Assembly: GCA_029243025.1 (NCBI GenBank) | Contig: JAQWSU010000042.1 | Span: forward strand, 124,001-188,000 | DNA from: Pirellulaceae bacterium | Lineage (GTDB): Bacteria; Planctomycetota; Planctomycetia; Pirellulales; Pirellulaceae | DNA: 64,000 nucleotides | Direction of reading: 5' to 3' | In this document: one piece after another, positions 1 to 6,659 of the stretch | Position numbering within the stretch: the stretch's first letter is position 1 | Layout of the letters: each line of letters begins with the position of its first letter | The notes under the pieces: generated by a model | What the model saw: the letters and a program-made list of their open reading frames with translations, nothing else | Databases searched by the model: none | What the model was told of the DNA's origin: nothing | Made by a program: the position numbers and the translations under genes

Positions 1-337
1 TTCCAATAGTTCGCAAAGACTGACACGGATTACCTGACAGTGCATGGCACAGGCTACCGAAGGCTACTCGTGTGTCGGTTACGATGAATTGTGGAACGGA
101 ACAGGGGATGATTCGTTCGGTTAGAATCGCCGTTGCACCACGCTCGACCGCCAATTCAATCGCTTCTTGGGATTCAAGGTGCGTGTCGTCCATCACGACA
201 AACAAATCGCCAGGCTGGCATTGATCGGGAGCAACGCAACAGGACGTAACGCGCGTTTCATCGCCGCCGTGCCACTTGCCTCGTGGAATGATGCTGGAAA
301 GACGCAAACCATGGTTGGAAGCAGGTAAGTCATGCAT
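1..337 (-). CDS. murE: MurE-like Mur ligase, N-terminal part (runs off left edge)
   Basis: This is the first 112 codons of a minus-strand gene that leaves the window at base 1. The start ATG at 337 has a strong AAGGAGG about 10 bases upstream. The translation matches the N-terminal UDP-MurNAc-binding domain of MurE: a PGDLFVVMDD segment (usual form PGDLFVAL), then E-A-I-E-L-A-V-E-R-G-A-T-A-I-L, a D-T-R-V-A-F-G helix, and GNPCQSLRTIG just before the position where the family has its ATP loop TGTNGKT, which lies outside the window. MurE adds the third amino acid (usually meso-diaminopimelate) to UDP-MurNAc-Ala-Glu in the cytoplasm. The N-terminus is short and the domain is less canonical than in proteobacteria, so a MurE paralogue or MurF cannot be excluded. 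Confidence 0.72.
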   Translation of the reverse strand, partial: MHDLPASNHGLRLSSIIPRGKWHGGDETRVTSCCVAPDQCQPGDLFVVMDDTHLESQEAIELAVERGATAILTERIIPCSVPQFIVTDTRVAFGSLCHALSGNPCQSLRTIG

Positions 338-654
338 GCTACTAAGGCCTCCTTGCCCTAGTGCGGCGGGAACCGCGAGCTCGTGCCGAAGCTGTGCTAC
401 CTTCCTGGTTTTACAGCTGACAACGGTCCGATTTGGGTCAAATGCGGATGGAACTCCGGAATGCCATCAAGGGCCATACCGGCGTCACACCGAACCTCTG
501 CGGTCAGGTTCTGCGAAGCGATTTTCAGCATATCTCGATCAGTGTCAAGCCAAGTTTAAACGGGCGAATTTCCTCGATCATCGGCCTAGATAATGAAAGC
601 CTAATCGCCTGTTGCCTCATTCATGGTCCGATCGAAATTGTTTGAACCGAAGCA
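338..654. other. Intergenic region between murE-like gene and creatininase gene
   Basis: I see no supported gene here. Short open frames on the plus strand have no domain or ribosome-site support. The right part is the 5' side of the murE-like gene, whose ribosome-binding site lies just above base 338. Confidence 0.5.
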
Positions 655-1380
655 TCACGGATGAAATGCGGGAACTTTGATCTTGCGTTCTCCGCGAATC
701 AATTTTTCCAAGTGTTCGGTTAATCGTTCGACAATACGTTCCATGAATTCTGCGCCCTGTGCCTGCGTCGCGTGAGTTGGTGTCTGGTCCGCTTGGGAAC
801 GCATGGCGCTTTCACGGACGTTTTCACCAAATTCGCTCATTGCGATTGCTGTTTCAAATTCCTGGGCGTGCCCAGGGAGATCATCTGGCAGTCGGTGTCC
901 GCTTTTGAGGAGGTCAACGGCATCGGATTCATTTAAGACGTCCCAATACGAGAAAAATTCAAGATTGATTTGAAATTCTCGCACGAACTGATCCCATACG
1001 GCCTGGCAGGGTTGCATGTTACCGCCATGGCCATTCAAGACGAGGATGTTTGTGAAGCCAGCTTTGGTGAGGCTGCGAATTAAATCGTTCAAGACGGCTA
1101 GGAAGGTACCGGGGCGGAGGGTTAATGTGCCCGGGTGATTCATGTGATGTTCACTGATTCCTACCATGAGGGCCTCGGCAACCAGAACGGATGGCGAAAG
1201 GTTTTGAGCGACTTGTAAGGCCACTGCCGTAACGCTGCGCCAATCGTGTTCCATCGCCAAGTGTTCCAAATGCTGTTCGATGGCAGCTACAGGGAGAATG
1301 CAAGCCTTTAGTTCGCCACTGTCCATTCGTTCACGAAATTCGCGTCGCGTTAGTTTGCGTAGCTGGCATGGGGTGGACAT
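655..1380 (-). CDS. Creatininase-family amidohydrolase
   Basis: The 241-residue protein has the creatininase fold signature. Near the N-terminus there is P-V-A-A-I-E-Q-H (about residues 30-37) followed by H-L-A-M-E-H-D-W, corresponding to the family metal ligands Glu, His and Asp. In the middle it has VLNGHGGN, the best-known family motif, and later HAQEFETA, equivalent to the HAGExETS motif. Family members are zinc or manganese amidohydrolases acting on creatinine, on formamide intermediates of riboflavin/F420 synthesis (ArfB) or on mycofactocin precursors. Nothing nearby fixes the substrate. It is 47 bp downstream of the PPOX-like gene on the same strand, so the two may be cotranscribed. 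No signal peptide is seen, so it is probably cytoplasmic. Confidence 0.9.
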   Translation of the reverse strand: MSTPCQLRKLTRREFRERMDSGELKACILPVAAIEQHLEHLAMEHDWRSVTAVALQVAQNLSPSVLVAEALMVGISEHHMNHPGTLTLRPGTFLAVLNDLIRSLTKAGFTNILVLNGHGGNMQPCQAVWDQFVREFQINLEFFSYWDVLNESDAVDLLKSGHRLPDDLPGHAQEFETAIAMSEFGENVRESAMRSQADQTPTHATQAQGAEFMERIVERLTEHLEKLIRGERKIKVPAFHP

Positions 1381-1427
1381 CTAGTAACTCCTTGAACCGT
1401 GAGGTGGATTCTGTTCTTAGGATCGTA

Positions 1428-1877
1428 TTAGGTCGGTATTGGGATCTCGTAGTAGGAAAGCGCCCATTCCTGCATCAAACGAATTCGCTTGGGTTGAATC
1501 CGGTAGATGATTAACTCTGGATTATCGACCGATCCGAGGTATTGTCGCAACAGTGGGTTCTCTGCCCAAATCGTTTTGAGCAGGCTTTGGTCGTCGACTA
1601 TTTTGGCGAGGCCGGAGATGCGAACTTGGTCGTGAGTGTCGGAGAGATAGCAGAGCTCAACTTGGGGGTTCGCTGCGATCTCTTTGGTTTTTTGATAGCT
1701 GCGTAGGTTTGCGATGTAAACGACGAAGTCGTCAGTACGAACTGGTGAGACAGGGCGCAATCTTGGTTGGTCTCCATCGCAGGTTGCCAGTTGTGGAAAG
1801 CGGCATGATCGAACGACGTTACGGGCGAGTTCGAACGCCTGTTCGTTAGTCAATGAAGGGACTTCGGGGCGTGTCAT
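1428..1877 (-). CDS. Pyridoxamine 5'-phosphate oxidase-like flavin/cofactor-binding protein
   Basis: The protein is 149 residues when started at the ATG at 1877, which has an AAAAAAGG ribosome site 7 bases upstream. The frame stays open to 1946 but that extension is basic and unconvincing. The sequence follows the split-barrel PPOX pattern: an N-terminal helix with RSCRFPQLATCDGDQPRLRP (substrate/cofactor strand), a K-T-K-E-I-A-A-N-P-Q-V-E-L-C-Y helix-strand, and V-R-I-S-G-L-A-K-I-V-D. Family members bind FMN, F420 or heme and reduce or sense small molecules. Real PdxH is longer and carries a C-terminal PLP-binding tail that is absent here, so a pyridoxine role is unlikely. Confidence 0.82.
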   Translation of the reverse strand: MTRPEVPSLTNEQAFELARNVVRSCRFPQLATCDGDQPRLRPVSPVRTDDFVVYIANLRSYQKTKEIAANPQVELCYLSDTHDQVRISGLAKIVDDQSLLKTIWAENPLLRQYLGSVDNPELIIYRIQPKRIRLMQEWALSYYEIPIPT

Positions 1878-2266
1878 GTGAGTGCCTTTTTTGCTTGCTC
1901 TGTAACGCTGCGATCGATCAATTTGATTTGTGGCTTTACGTTTCATCGCTCGGCTTCATGACGTTGACGCGCTAAGTTGCCTGGCAGTCGTGAACTGCCA
2001 GGTAGACGCGGCGTCGCCACAAAGGGGGTTTGGGCATCTAGAACGCAGCTGTTGGGATGAGTCGCAGGAAGGATCGTTTGGGCTGCAGACACGAGTCGTT
2101 CGTGTCCACCAAGCTGCTGGACCTGCCCTGCGTGCATTCCGCCAGTGTTGCTATTTTGGTGTGCCGCGATGCATACCGCAAGGCGCAGTGTGAGGGGGAT
2201 TTCCCTGTGTCAGCAGCCCCGGCCCGCTTTGCATACAGACTCGGCGATATGCGATCGACCGATCAT
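1878..2266. other. Intergenic region with no supported gene
   Basis: Several short overlapping frames occur on both strands, but none has a recognisable domain, signal peptide or ribosome site. No hairpin terminator was seen. Confidence 0.4.
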
Positions 2267-2536
2267 CTATCGACTGAGAATCGCTGATACGGTTGTCTGT
2301 AGGTCGTCTGTAGTGGGGCGTGCGGAGCCGCGATGATAACGACGGCGAATTGTGTTGCCGTAGAAGTGGAGTGGTCGGTAAGGCCGGTGGATAATCTCTT
2401 TTGACTGGATGTTGTCCCGTTTCGCGTTCGGCAAGATGACATGCGGTGACCAACTCGGTTCACGCGCGTGGCACGAAATTGAAAATGAAACAGAGAGTGC
2501 AAGCGAGACGATGGAAATGATCAGAAGGCGGGGCAA
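2267..2536 (-). CDS. Small predicted secreted protein
   Basis: An 89-residue frame starts at TTG 2536 and has an AAAGGAAA ribosome site about 8 bases upstream. The first 24 residues form a clean signal peptide: a short positive start, then L-L-I-I-S-I-V-S-L-A-L-S-V-S-F, ending in S-C-H-A before R-E-P. The mature part is polar and Arg/His rich and contains RPLHFYGNTIRRRYHRG. I do not recognise a family with confidence. The C-terminal block looks conserved in character rather than random. The TTG start and short length make the call uncertain. Confidence 0.45.
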   Translation of the reverse strand: MPRLLIISIVSLALSVSFSISCHAREPSWSPHVILPNAKRDNIQSKEIIHRPYRPLHFYGNTIRRRYHRGSARPTTDDLQTTVSAILSR

Positions 2537-2860
2537 TGTTGCGGTTTCCTTTACTTGCGACGAGCCGTGCTGGAATTAGCGGCAGTCGTTCCGGGTAATC
2601 ATCATGATCAGTACATTGATTGCGAGTTTGCAGCCATTGATTAGCAAACTGAGGAAATAATAGCCGACGTTGAAGGGATGGGGCGCACGGCGTGTGAGTG
2701 ATTCGTCGCATTTTCAGCGGCGCGGGGCCGCAAGATATTGACAGGCCAAATAAACGGTACTTTCTTCTTTTGTCTCATGGGTAGTGAGAGTCCTGAACGG
2801 GTCTCTTGAGAAGCCAATGTGAAAGGCGTGCCCTAAGCTTGAAGCGGGAGAGCCGCTATC
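2537..2860. other. Divergent intergenic region
   Basis: This separates the small secreted protein gene (minus) from the zinc-ribbon membrane protein gene (plus). It probably holds both promoters. I cannot point to convincing -35/-10 boxes. Confidence 0.35.
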
Positions 2861-3313
2861 GTGGGCAAGAGTCTGATAGATAGAGATAATGCCGATTTCT
2901 GTAACGTCTGTGGTCATCCACGGAGTTGCGATGATCGTTTCTGTGCCGCGTGTGGCAGGCCCTTGAGGCAGAATTTGTCCGAGCAGCAGGATGCTGTCGT
3001 TGCAACAGTGAATTGTAGTAGCCAGCTGTTGGAGGCGCAGGCCAGGTCGGTTCCCTCGGAGCAAACGTCCCCGGTGTTTATCGAGATTTCGCCCACGTTT
3101 GCCCCTGTCTTGAACAACCGATGGGTCGTCCTGGTTTTGCTGGCTGTCGTTGGGCCGCTGGGATTGCCAGCGCTTTGGTTTAGCCCTCGGTTTAAGCCCT
3201 GGGTGAAGGCGACGATTACGCTTGTTTGGTTCCTACTGACGGCGGTTGTTCCATTAGCGATCGCTTGGTACTGGCTTGATTATGCGCTGAGGCCGCTTGT
3301 GGATGGATTTTGA
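2861..3313 (+). CDS. Zinc-ribbon membrane protein
   Basis: The 150-residue protein starts with GTG at 2861, with GCGGGAG about 9 bases upstream. Residues about 14-33 carry two CxxC knuckles (C-N-V-C-G and C-A-A-C-G), a short zinc ribbon of the zinc_ribbon_2/DZR type. A polar linker follows to about residue 85. Two hydrophobic segments fill the C-terminal third: W-V-V-L-V-L-L-A-V-V-G-P-L-G-L-P-A-L and I-T-L-V-W-F-L-L-T-A-V-V-P-L-A-I-A. The layout is a cytoplasmic zinc ribbon attached to a two-helix membrane anchor. Such proteins are common in planctomycetes and mostly uncharacterised. No function is assigned. Confidence 0.75.
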   Translation: MGKSLIDRDNADFCNVCGHPRSCDDRFCAACGRPLRQNLSEQQDAVVATVNCSSQLLEAQARSVPSEQTSPVFIEISPTFAPVLNNRWVVLVLLAVVGPLGLPALWFSPRFKPWVKATITLVWFLLTAVVPLAIAWYWLDYALRPLVDGF

Positions 3314-3449
3314 AGCTTACTGATCTCGAAAGCAGTTCATCATCAGTGACAAGCATGAGGGGTGGTTAGAGGTGACGAGCATTTAAGAGCAGCTCGCAGG
3401 CAGTCGCGGTGATGCGATGGGGGACCCGTGAGTATTCGGTGAAGAAAAT

Positions 3450-3495
3450 GGCTCGGGGCTCATCGGCTTTGTAGTTGGCCGATGGGCCCCTCGCC
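3450..3495. repeat. Long perfect-type hairpin (possible structured RNA or terminator)
   Basis: GGGGCTCATCGGC at 3455-3467 is mirrored by GCCGATGGGCCCC at 3478-3490, a 13 bp stem with one G-T type mismatch and a 10-base loop. Outer GGC/GCC bases extend the stem past two mismatches. There is no T-run on either side, so it is not a typical intrinsic terminator. It lies about 140 bp after the zinc-ribbon gene. Confidence 0.55.
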
Positions 3496-4035
3496 TACCC
3501 ACCCTCGCAATGCTTCCTGCTGTAATCGGATGCCGATTTCTTGGCGATTTGCAAAGTTAATGGAACTTCTGATCGCGATTGTCAACTTCAGGTCCGTTAT
3601 CTCAGGATTCCTGGGGCGTTAGCGGTGAAGGAGTGCAGAGGCTTGCCACCGGTTGATATAGAAGCCTGCGCTTGGATGACTGATTGGTGAATAAGCTGCC
3701 TATCCCAACATCAGGTGGCAAGTCTCTGAACTCCGGGTTTTTCTGAAGTGGCCGTTAAGGGTTCGGTATTAGACGCGTTGTGTGATCGAATTGCCCGCCA
3801 AAATTTCAAGGAATATTTGGGCATCTTTGTCTATCGGCGCAAAGCAATAGCTTAGAGCGGATTGACCGGTGCACCGTAAACGATCGCAGTTCCTTTTTCA
3901 TTGGACTGGGTTTGTGTCGGCCGTGGTGTGGGGAGTGTTCATTGGAGGGCTCGGAACGTTTTTATCCGACATTCGACCGAGCAGGTCGCTTCCTCAACGC
4001 CCCAGCCAGATTCAGAATTCAACATTTTCTGCCGT

Positions 4036-4065
4036 GGTAACCGCTGTCGGGGTAACCGCTGTCGG
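4036..4065. repeat. 15 bp exact tandem duplication
   Basis: GGTAACCGCTGTCGG occurs twice head to tail at 4036-4050 and 4051-4065. It lies in non-coding DNA about 180 bp before tRNA-Leu. Confidence 0.85.
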
Positions 4066-4243
4066 GGGAGGCGAGTGCTTGGAATACCGACGGTTTGATC
4101 CTGTGGAATTTTGAATGGACACAGGCGTTTCGTCTTGCAGTGGTAACTGATCTCGGATAATTTGTTACGCACGCTCACTGGAATTGCGCGCTGGCAGGAA
4201 GGGGTGTTTCCCGCCTGGGCGATGCAAGCCAGGTGAATCTGCC

Positions 4244-4327
4244 GGGGATGTGGCGGAATTGGCAGACGCGCTAGATTTAGGATCTAGTTCCTTAACCGGA
4301 GTGCAGGTTCGATTCCTGTCATCCCCA
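4244..4327 (+). tRNA. tRNA-Leu (anticodon UAG)
   Basis: The acceptor arms GGGGATG (4244-4250) and CATCCCC (4320-4326) pair exactly, with discriminator A at 4327. The anticodon stem CTAGA/TCTAG encloses the loop TTTAGGA, giving anticodon TAG (reads CUA/CUN Leu). The T arm is present as GCAGGTTCGATTCCTGT, and a long variable arm between the anticodon and T arms fits a class II leucine tRNA. CCA is not encoded. The 84 nt length is usual for tRNA-Leu. The 3' end lies 3 bp from the stop codon of a tyrosine recombinase remnant, so it was probably an integration target. Confidence 0.95.
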
Positions 4328-4330
4328 TTC

Positions 4331-4576
4331 TTAGATAGCAATGCCAACTGCTTTTTCGACACTGCCCTGGGCACCAACTCTAACTTGATTGTTCCCAGAA
4401 ATGTTCCCAAACCGATCTGCGACGGAGTGGGCATCGTTTGAGATGTAAAAGGTCTGGGTTGTCTTGATGTCACTGTGGCGTGCAACAAACAGCAGGTCTC
4501 TCGGTAGCGTGCCTGCGTCAGCAAGTCGTTGCAAACCAGTCTTCCGTAGGCGTCGACCAATCGCTATTTGACACCT
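4331..4576 (-). pseudogene. Tyrosine recombinase (integrase) C-terminal remnant
   Basis: Reading leftwards, the frame gives G-R-R-L-R-K-T-G-L-Q-R-L-A-D-A-G, then a link to V-A-R-H-S-D-I-K-T-T-Q-T-F-Y. This is the C-terminal catalytic pattern of tyrosine recombinases: HxLR with its Arg kept but the His changed to Arg, then the H-S-D-I-K-T-T block with the catalytic His, and the Tyr nucleophile in T-F-Y. About 80 C-terminal residues remain. The N-terminal and core-binding domains and the first catalytic Arg are missing. The open frame continues a few codons beyond 4560 without similarity and then abuts a dockerin fragment on the other strand. The stop codon is 3 bp from the tRNA-Leu 3' end, the usual place for the integrase of a tRNA-integrated element. 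Confidence 0.72.
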
Positions 4577-5037
4577 ATACCGACGAACCGAATGGGTTTG
4601 CTGCCGAAGCTGGGAATACGCTTTCGGTCATTTTCTATGGAGCCGCGAACCTGGACGGCAAGTTCAATAGCAGTGACCTTGTGCAGGTTCTGGCGTCTGG
4701 GAAATACGAAGACGATATTGCTGGAAACGCTTACTGGACCGAAGGCGACTGGAATAGCGATGGCGATTTCGATACGGCTGATCTGATCGTTGCCTTTTCT
4801 GGAGGCTCGACTTCTGGAGGCATCGACTCGGTAGGTGGACGCTACGAGCAGGAGGCGGAAGTTAATCTGGTGCCGGAGCCATTCAGCTTTGCGTTGTTGG
4901 CACTGAGTCTATTGGCACTGTTGGGCTGCCGGTCGTTACCGACAAACTACTTGCTCCTGCGGGGTCGCCAGAGCGGTGAGTCATTCCGGCTCTCAGCAGC
5001 TAAGATCGGGTCACTTCGTCGCCGCAAACGATCTTGA
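4577..5037 (+). pseudogene. 5'-truncated dockerin-like/PEP-CTERM protein fragment
   Basis: An open frame runs from 4480, but recognisable sequence begins only near 4620. It carries two Ca-binding dockerin-like loops: A-A-N-L-D-G-K-F-N-S-S-D-L (first Asp replaced by Ala) and G-D-W-N-S-D-G-D-F-D-T-A-D-L, separated by the usual G-K-Y-E-D linker. A PEP-CTERM anchor starts with VPEPFSFALLALSLLALLG. Normal family members stop a few residues after the hydrophobic segment, whereas this one runs about 35 more residues (Arg/Ser/Leu rich), suggesting a frameshift near the end. There is no start signal or signal peptide: the front of the gene is missing where it meets the recombinase remnant. It is read as a broken gene. 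Confidence 0.6.
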
Positions 5038-5337
5038 TAAGTTGTGCTCTAGCAACGATCGCAACTAACTGTTTTGGCAGCTGGCTGTTGCCTTTTGATG
5101 GCCAAAAACACAGGCAGTTATCTTTTTGTCTGATCTTAGCTGCTTTCCGCGACAATCATTAGCCATAGCTTTTTACGCAATCATGCAGTTGATCGGCTGC
5201 CCTTTTTTCTTGGAAAATCGGCACTTCGTTAAATCGTTCCTGAGTCTGCGGGTTTCGGGTGGTAGTGTGGAAGACCGGGTGGCTTTCTGTGTCTTCGGGG
5301 CAAATGCGCGGCTGTGAAGGTTTGTTTGAGGCGAGCG
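5038..5337. other. Intergenic region
   Basis: Three hundred bases between the dockerin fragment and the end of the class IV aminotransferase gene. No gene, terminator or repeat is evident. Confidence 0.4.
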
Positions 5338-6252
5338 TTAAAAGGCTTCCGCTGTCTCGCGGTAAATGTCTTTTCCAGCGATTTCGCTCCAATGATTGAG
5401 TATGCGGCGCCACATAGGACCCGGTGTGCCAGTGCCGATCGGAACACCGTTGATTTTGACGACCGGGCCCACGCAATAGGGTGTGCTGACGATCCATGCT
5501 TCGTCTGCGTTGACGACATCATAAGTTTGAATGTCTTCCTCGGCGAAGGGGATGTTTAGGTCCTCCAAAATCTCTTCAAGTACCGTCAGGCTAATTCCCC
5601 ACAACACATTGTTGCGTTGTGGGGAAATGACTTTTCCATCACGGTAGATGACAAAATTTGATCCGCTGGTCTCTGTGATGTTGCCGTGGATATCGAGATA
5701 GAGCGGCATGGCCGTTGCGTCAAGCTGTCGGATTTCTTGCTCGCCAATCCACATATGGAGCCGATTGCGATTCTTGATTTTCGAAGATAAACATTGCGGG
5801 GGCCAATGACGCGGTGACGGCGTCATGCAATGAACGCCGCGGGTGAAGATCTCACGGAATAGGTCGAAACGCATCGGGAACGTGTGTTGGACGTAAGTTG
5901 GAGCGAGGCTTGCCGGCATGCCGGCTGCGCCTGCGTAAACCGAATTTTCTCCGGCCGTCATGTAAAAAATCAGACCCAGTTCTTGTCCAGGGAAGAGTGG
6001 GCCGTTGCTGGTCAGCAGATGTTGAGAGATTGAGATACTCTCTTCGAACGTGACGGGCGGATGGATGCGGGCATATTTGCACGATCTGTAGAAGCGATGG
6101 ATGTGATCTTCCATGCGGTAAGGCTGTTGGTGAAACGTTCTCATGAAATCAGTGACCGCAGCGCCGAGAACGATTCCAAGATCGTGCATTGGGAGGGCAC
6201 ATTCTGATGCAGGAACAAATTTACCTTTCAAGTAGGCGATCGGTTGGTTCAT
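5338..6252 (-). CDS. Class IV (branched-chain/D-amino-acid type) aminotransferase
   Basis: The 304-residue protein starts at ATG 6252 with AAAGG five bases upstream; the longer frame to 6279 adds nine residues before the ribosome site and is not used. It has the fold-type IV PLP layout: S-E-C-A-L-P-M-H-D-L-G near residue 20, the PLP Lys at about 160 in S-K-I-K-N-R-N-R-L, and the phosphate-binding G-N-I-T-E-T-S-G-S-N-F near 190-200 (family form ExxxSN). Family members are IlvE, D-alanine transaminase and 4-amino-4-deoxychorismate lyase. The mix of features resembles D-amino-acid transaminase more than IlvE, but the substrate cannot be fixed. It stands alone, with a gap on each side. Confidence 0.88.
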   Translation of the reverse strand: MNQPIAYLKGKFVPASECALPMHDLGIVLGAAVTDFMRTFHQQPYRMEDHIHRFYRSCKYARIHPPVTFEESISISQHLLTSNGPLFPGQELGLIFYMTAGENSVYAGAAGMPASLAPTYVQHTFPMRFDLFREIFTRGVHCMTPSPRHWPPQCLSSKIKNRNRLHMWIGEQEIRQLDATAMPLYLDIHGNITETSGSNFVIYRDGKVISPQRNNVLWGISLTVLEEILEDLNIPFAEEDIQTYDVVNADEAWIVSTPYCVGPVVKINGVPIGTGTPGPMWRRILNHWSEIAGKDIYRETAEAF

Positions 6253-6659
6253 GAGTACCTTTCGTAAAAGGAAATACAACCGTTGTCATCCCTGTCGAGG
6301 TAGGGAACAGTACCCGATAGTTCGGCGCTTCAGGCGAGATTTTGAAGCGGTGTAAGACCCGATCTCTTCTTCAGTGTACGATTCACGCGAGATCGCGACT
6401 CCCCCCCCCTCCTCCTGCCCTAGATTTTTGAATGTTCGCCATGTCGAGAAGTTGTCCGAGTTCCCGCGGCTCTCCCCCAACAAAACAGCGGTTGCATACC
6501 GAGCCAAATAGTTGCCTGTTTAGCCAAATAGGTACCTGACACCTTTTTTACCCTGTTTTGAGACGGACTTTTCTTTACAGGGGATTCGAGCGAATCTACG
6601 CTGTAGCTACACTGCGACAGCAATCCAATCAATTCAACTTGAGAGAACGGAGCGTCCGC
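6253..6659. other. Divergent intergenic region with C-tract
   Basis: About 400 bp between the class IV aminotransferase (minus) and the dehydratase (plus). It holds a run of nine C at about 6404-6412 followed by C/T repeats, and a 20 bp-period direct repeat at 6502-6537. Both promoters should lie here. Confidence 0.45.
6502..6537. repeat. Direct repeat, 20 bp period, with GGTACC core
   Basis: AGCCAAATAGTTGCCTG (6502-6518 region) is repeated as AGCCAAATAGGTACCTG 20 bases later, followed by ACACC and a T-run. The GGTACCTGACACC end resembles short intergenic repeat units found near REP-type transposases, but no transposase gene is present here. Confidence 0.5.

Larger units (their letters stand above)
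3314..4243. other. Long intergenic region before tRNA-Leu
   Basis: This 930 bp stretch has no gene I can support. It holds a strong hairpin near 3455-3490 and a 15 bp tandem duplication at 4036-4065, listed separately. An open frame at 3869-4114 has one hydrophobic stretch but no ribosome site and runs through the duplication, so it is not called. The low gene content next to a tRNA and recombinase scar fits decayed mobile DNA. Confidence 0.4.

Noticed and set aside
276-645. Plus-strand open frames at 276-593 and 433-645
   Set aside because: They overlap the MurE-like gene start antisense and lack domain, ribosome site or signal peptide support.
3869-4114. Plus-strand open frame with a hydrophobic stretch
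   Set aside because: It starts with GTG without a ribosome site, runs through a tandem duplication and matches nothing I know.
4165-4560. Minus-strand 131-codon frame covering tRNA-Leu
   Set aside because: It is an antisense shadow of tRNA-Leu and the recombinase remnant in another frame.
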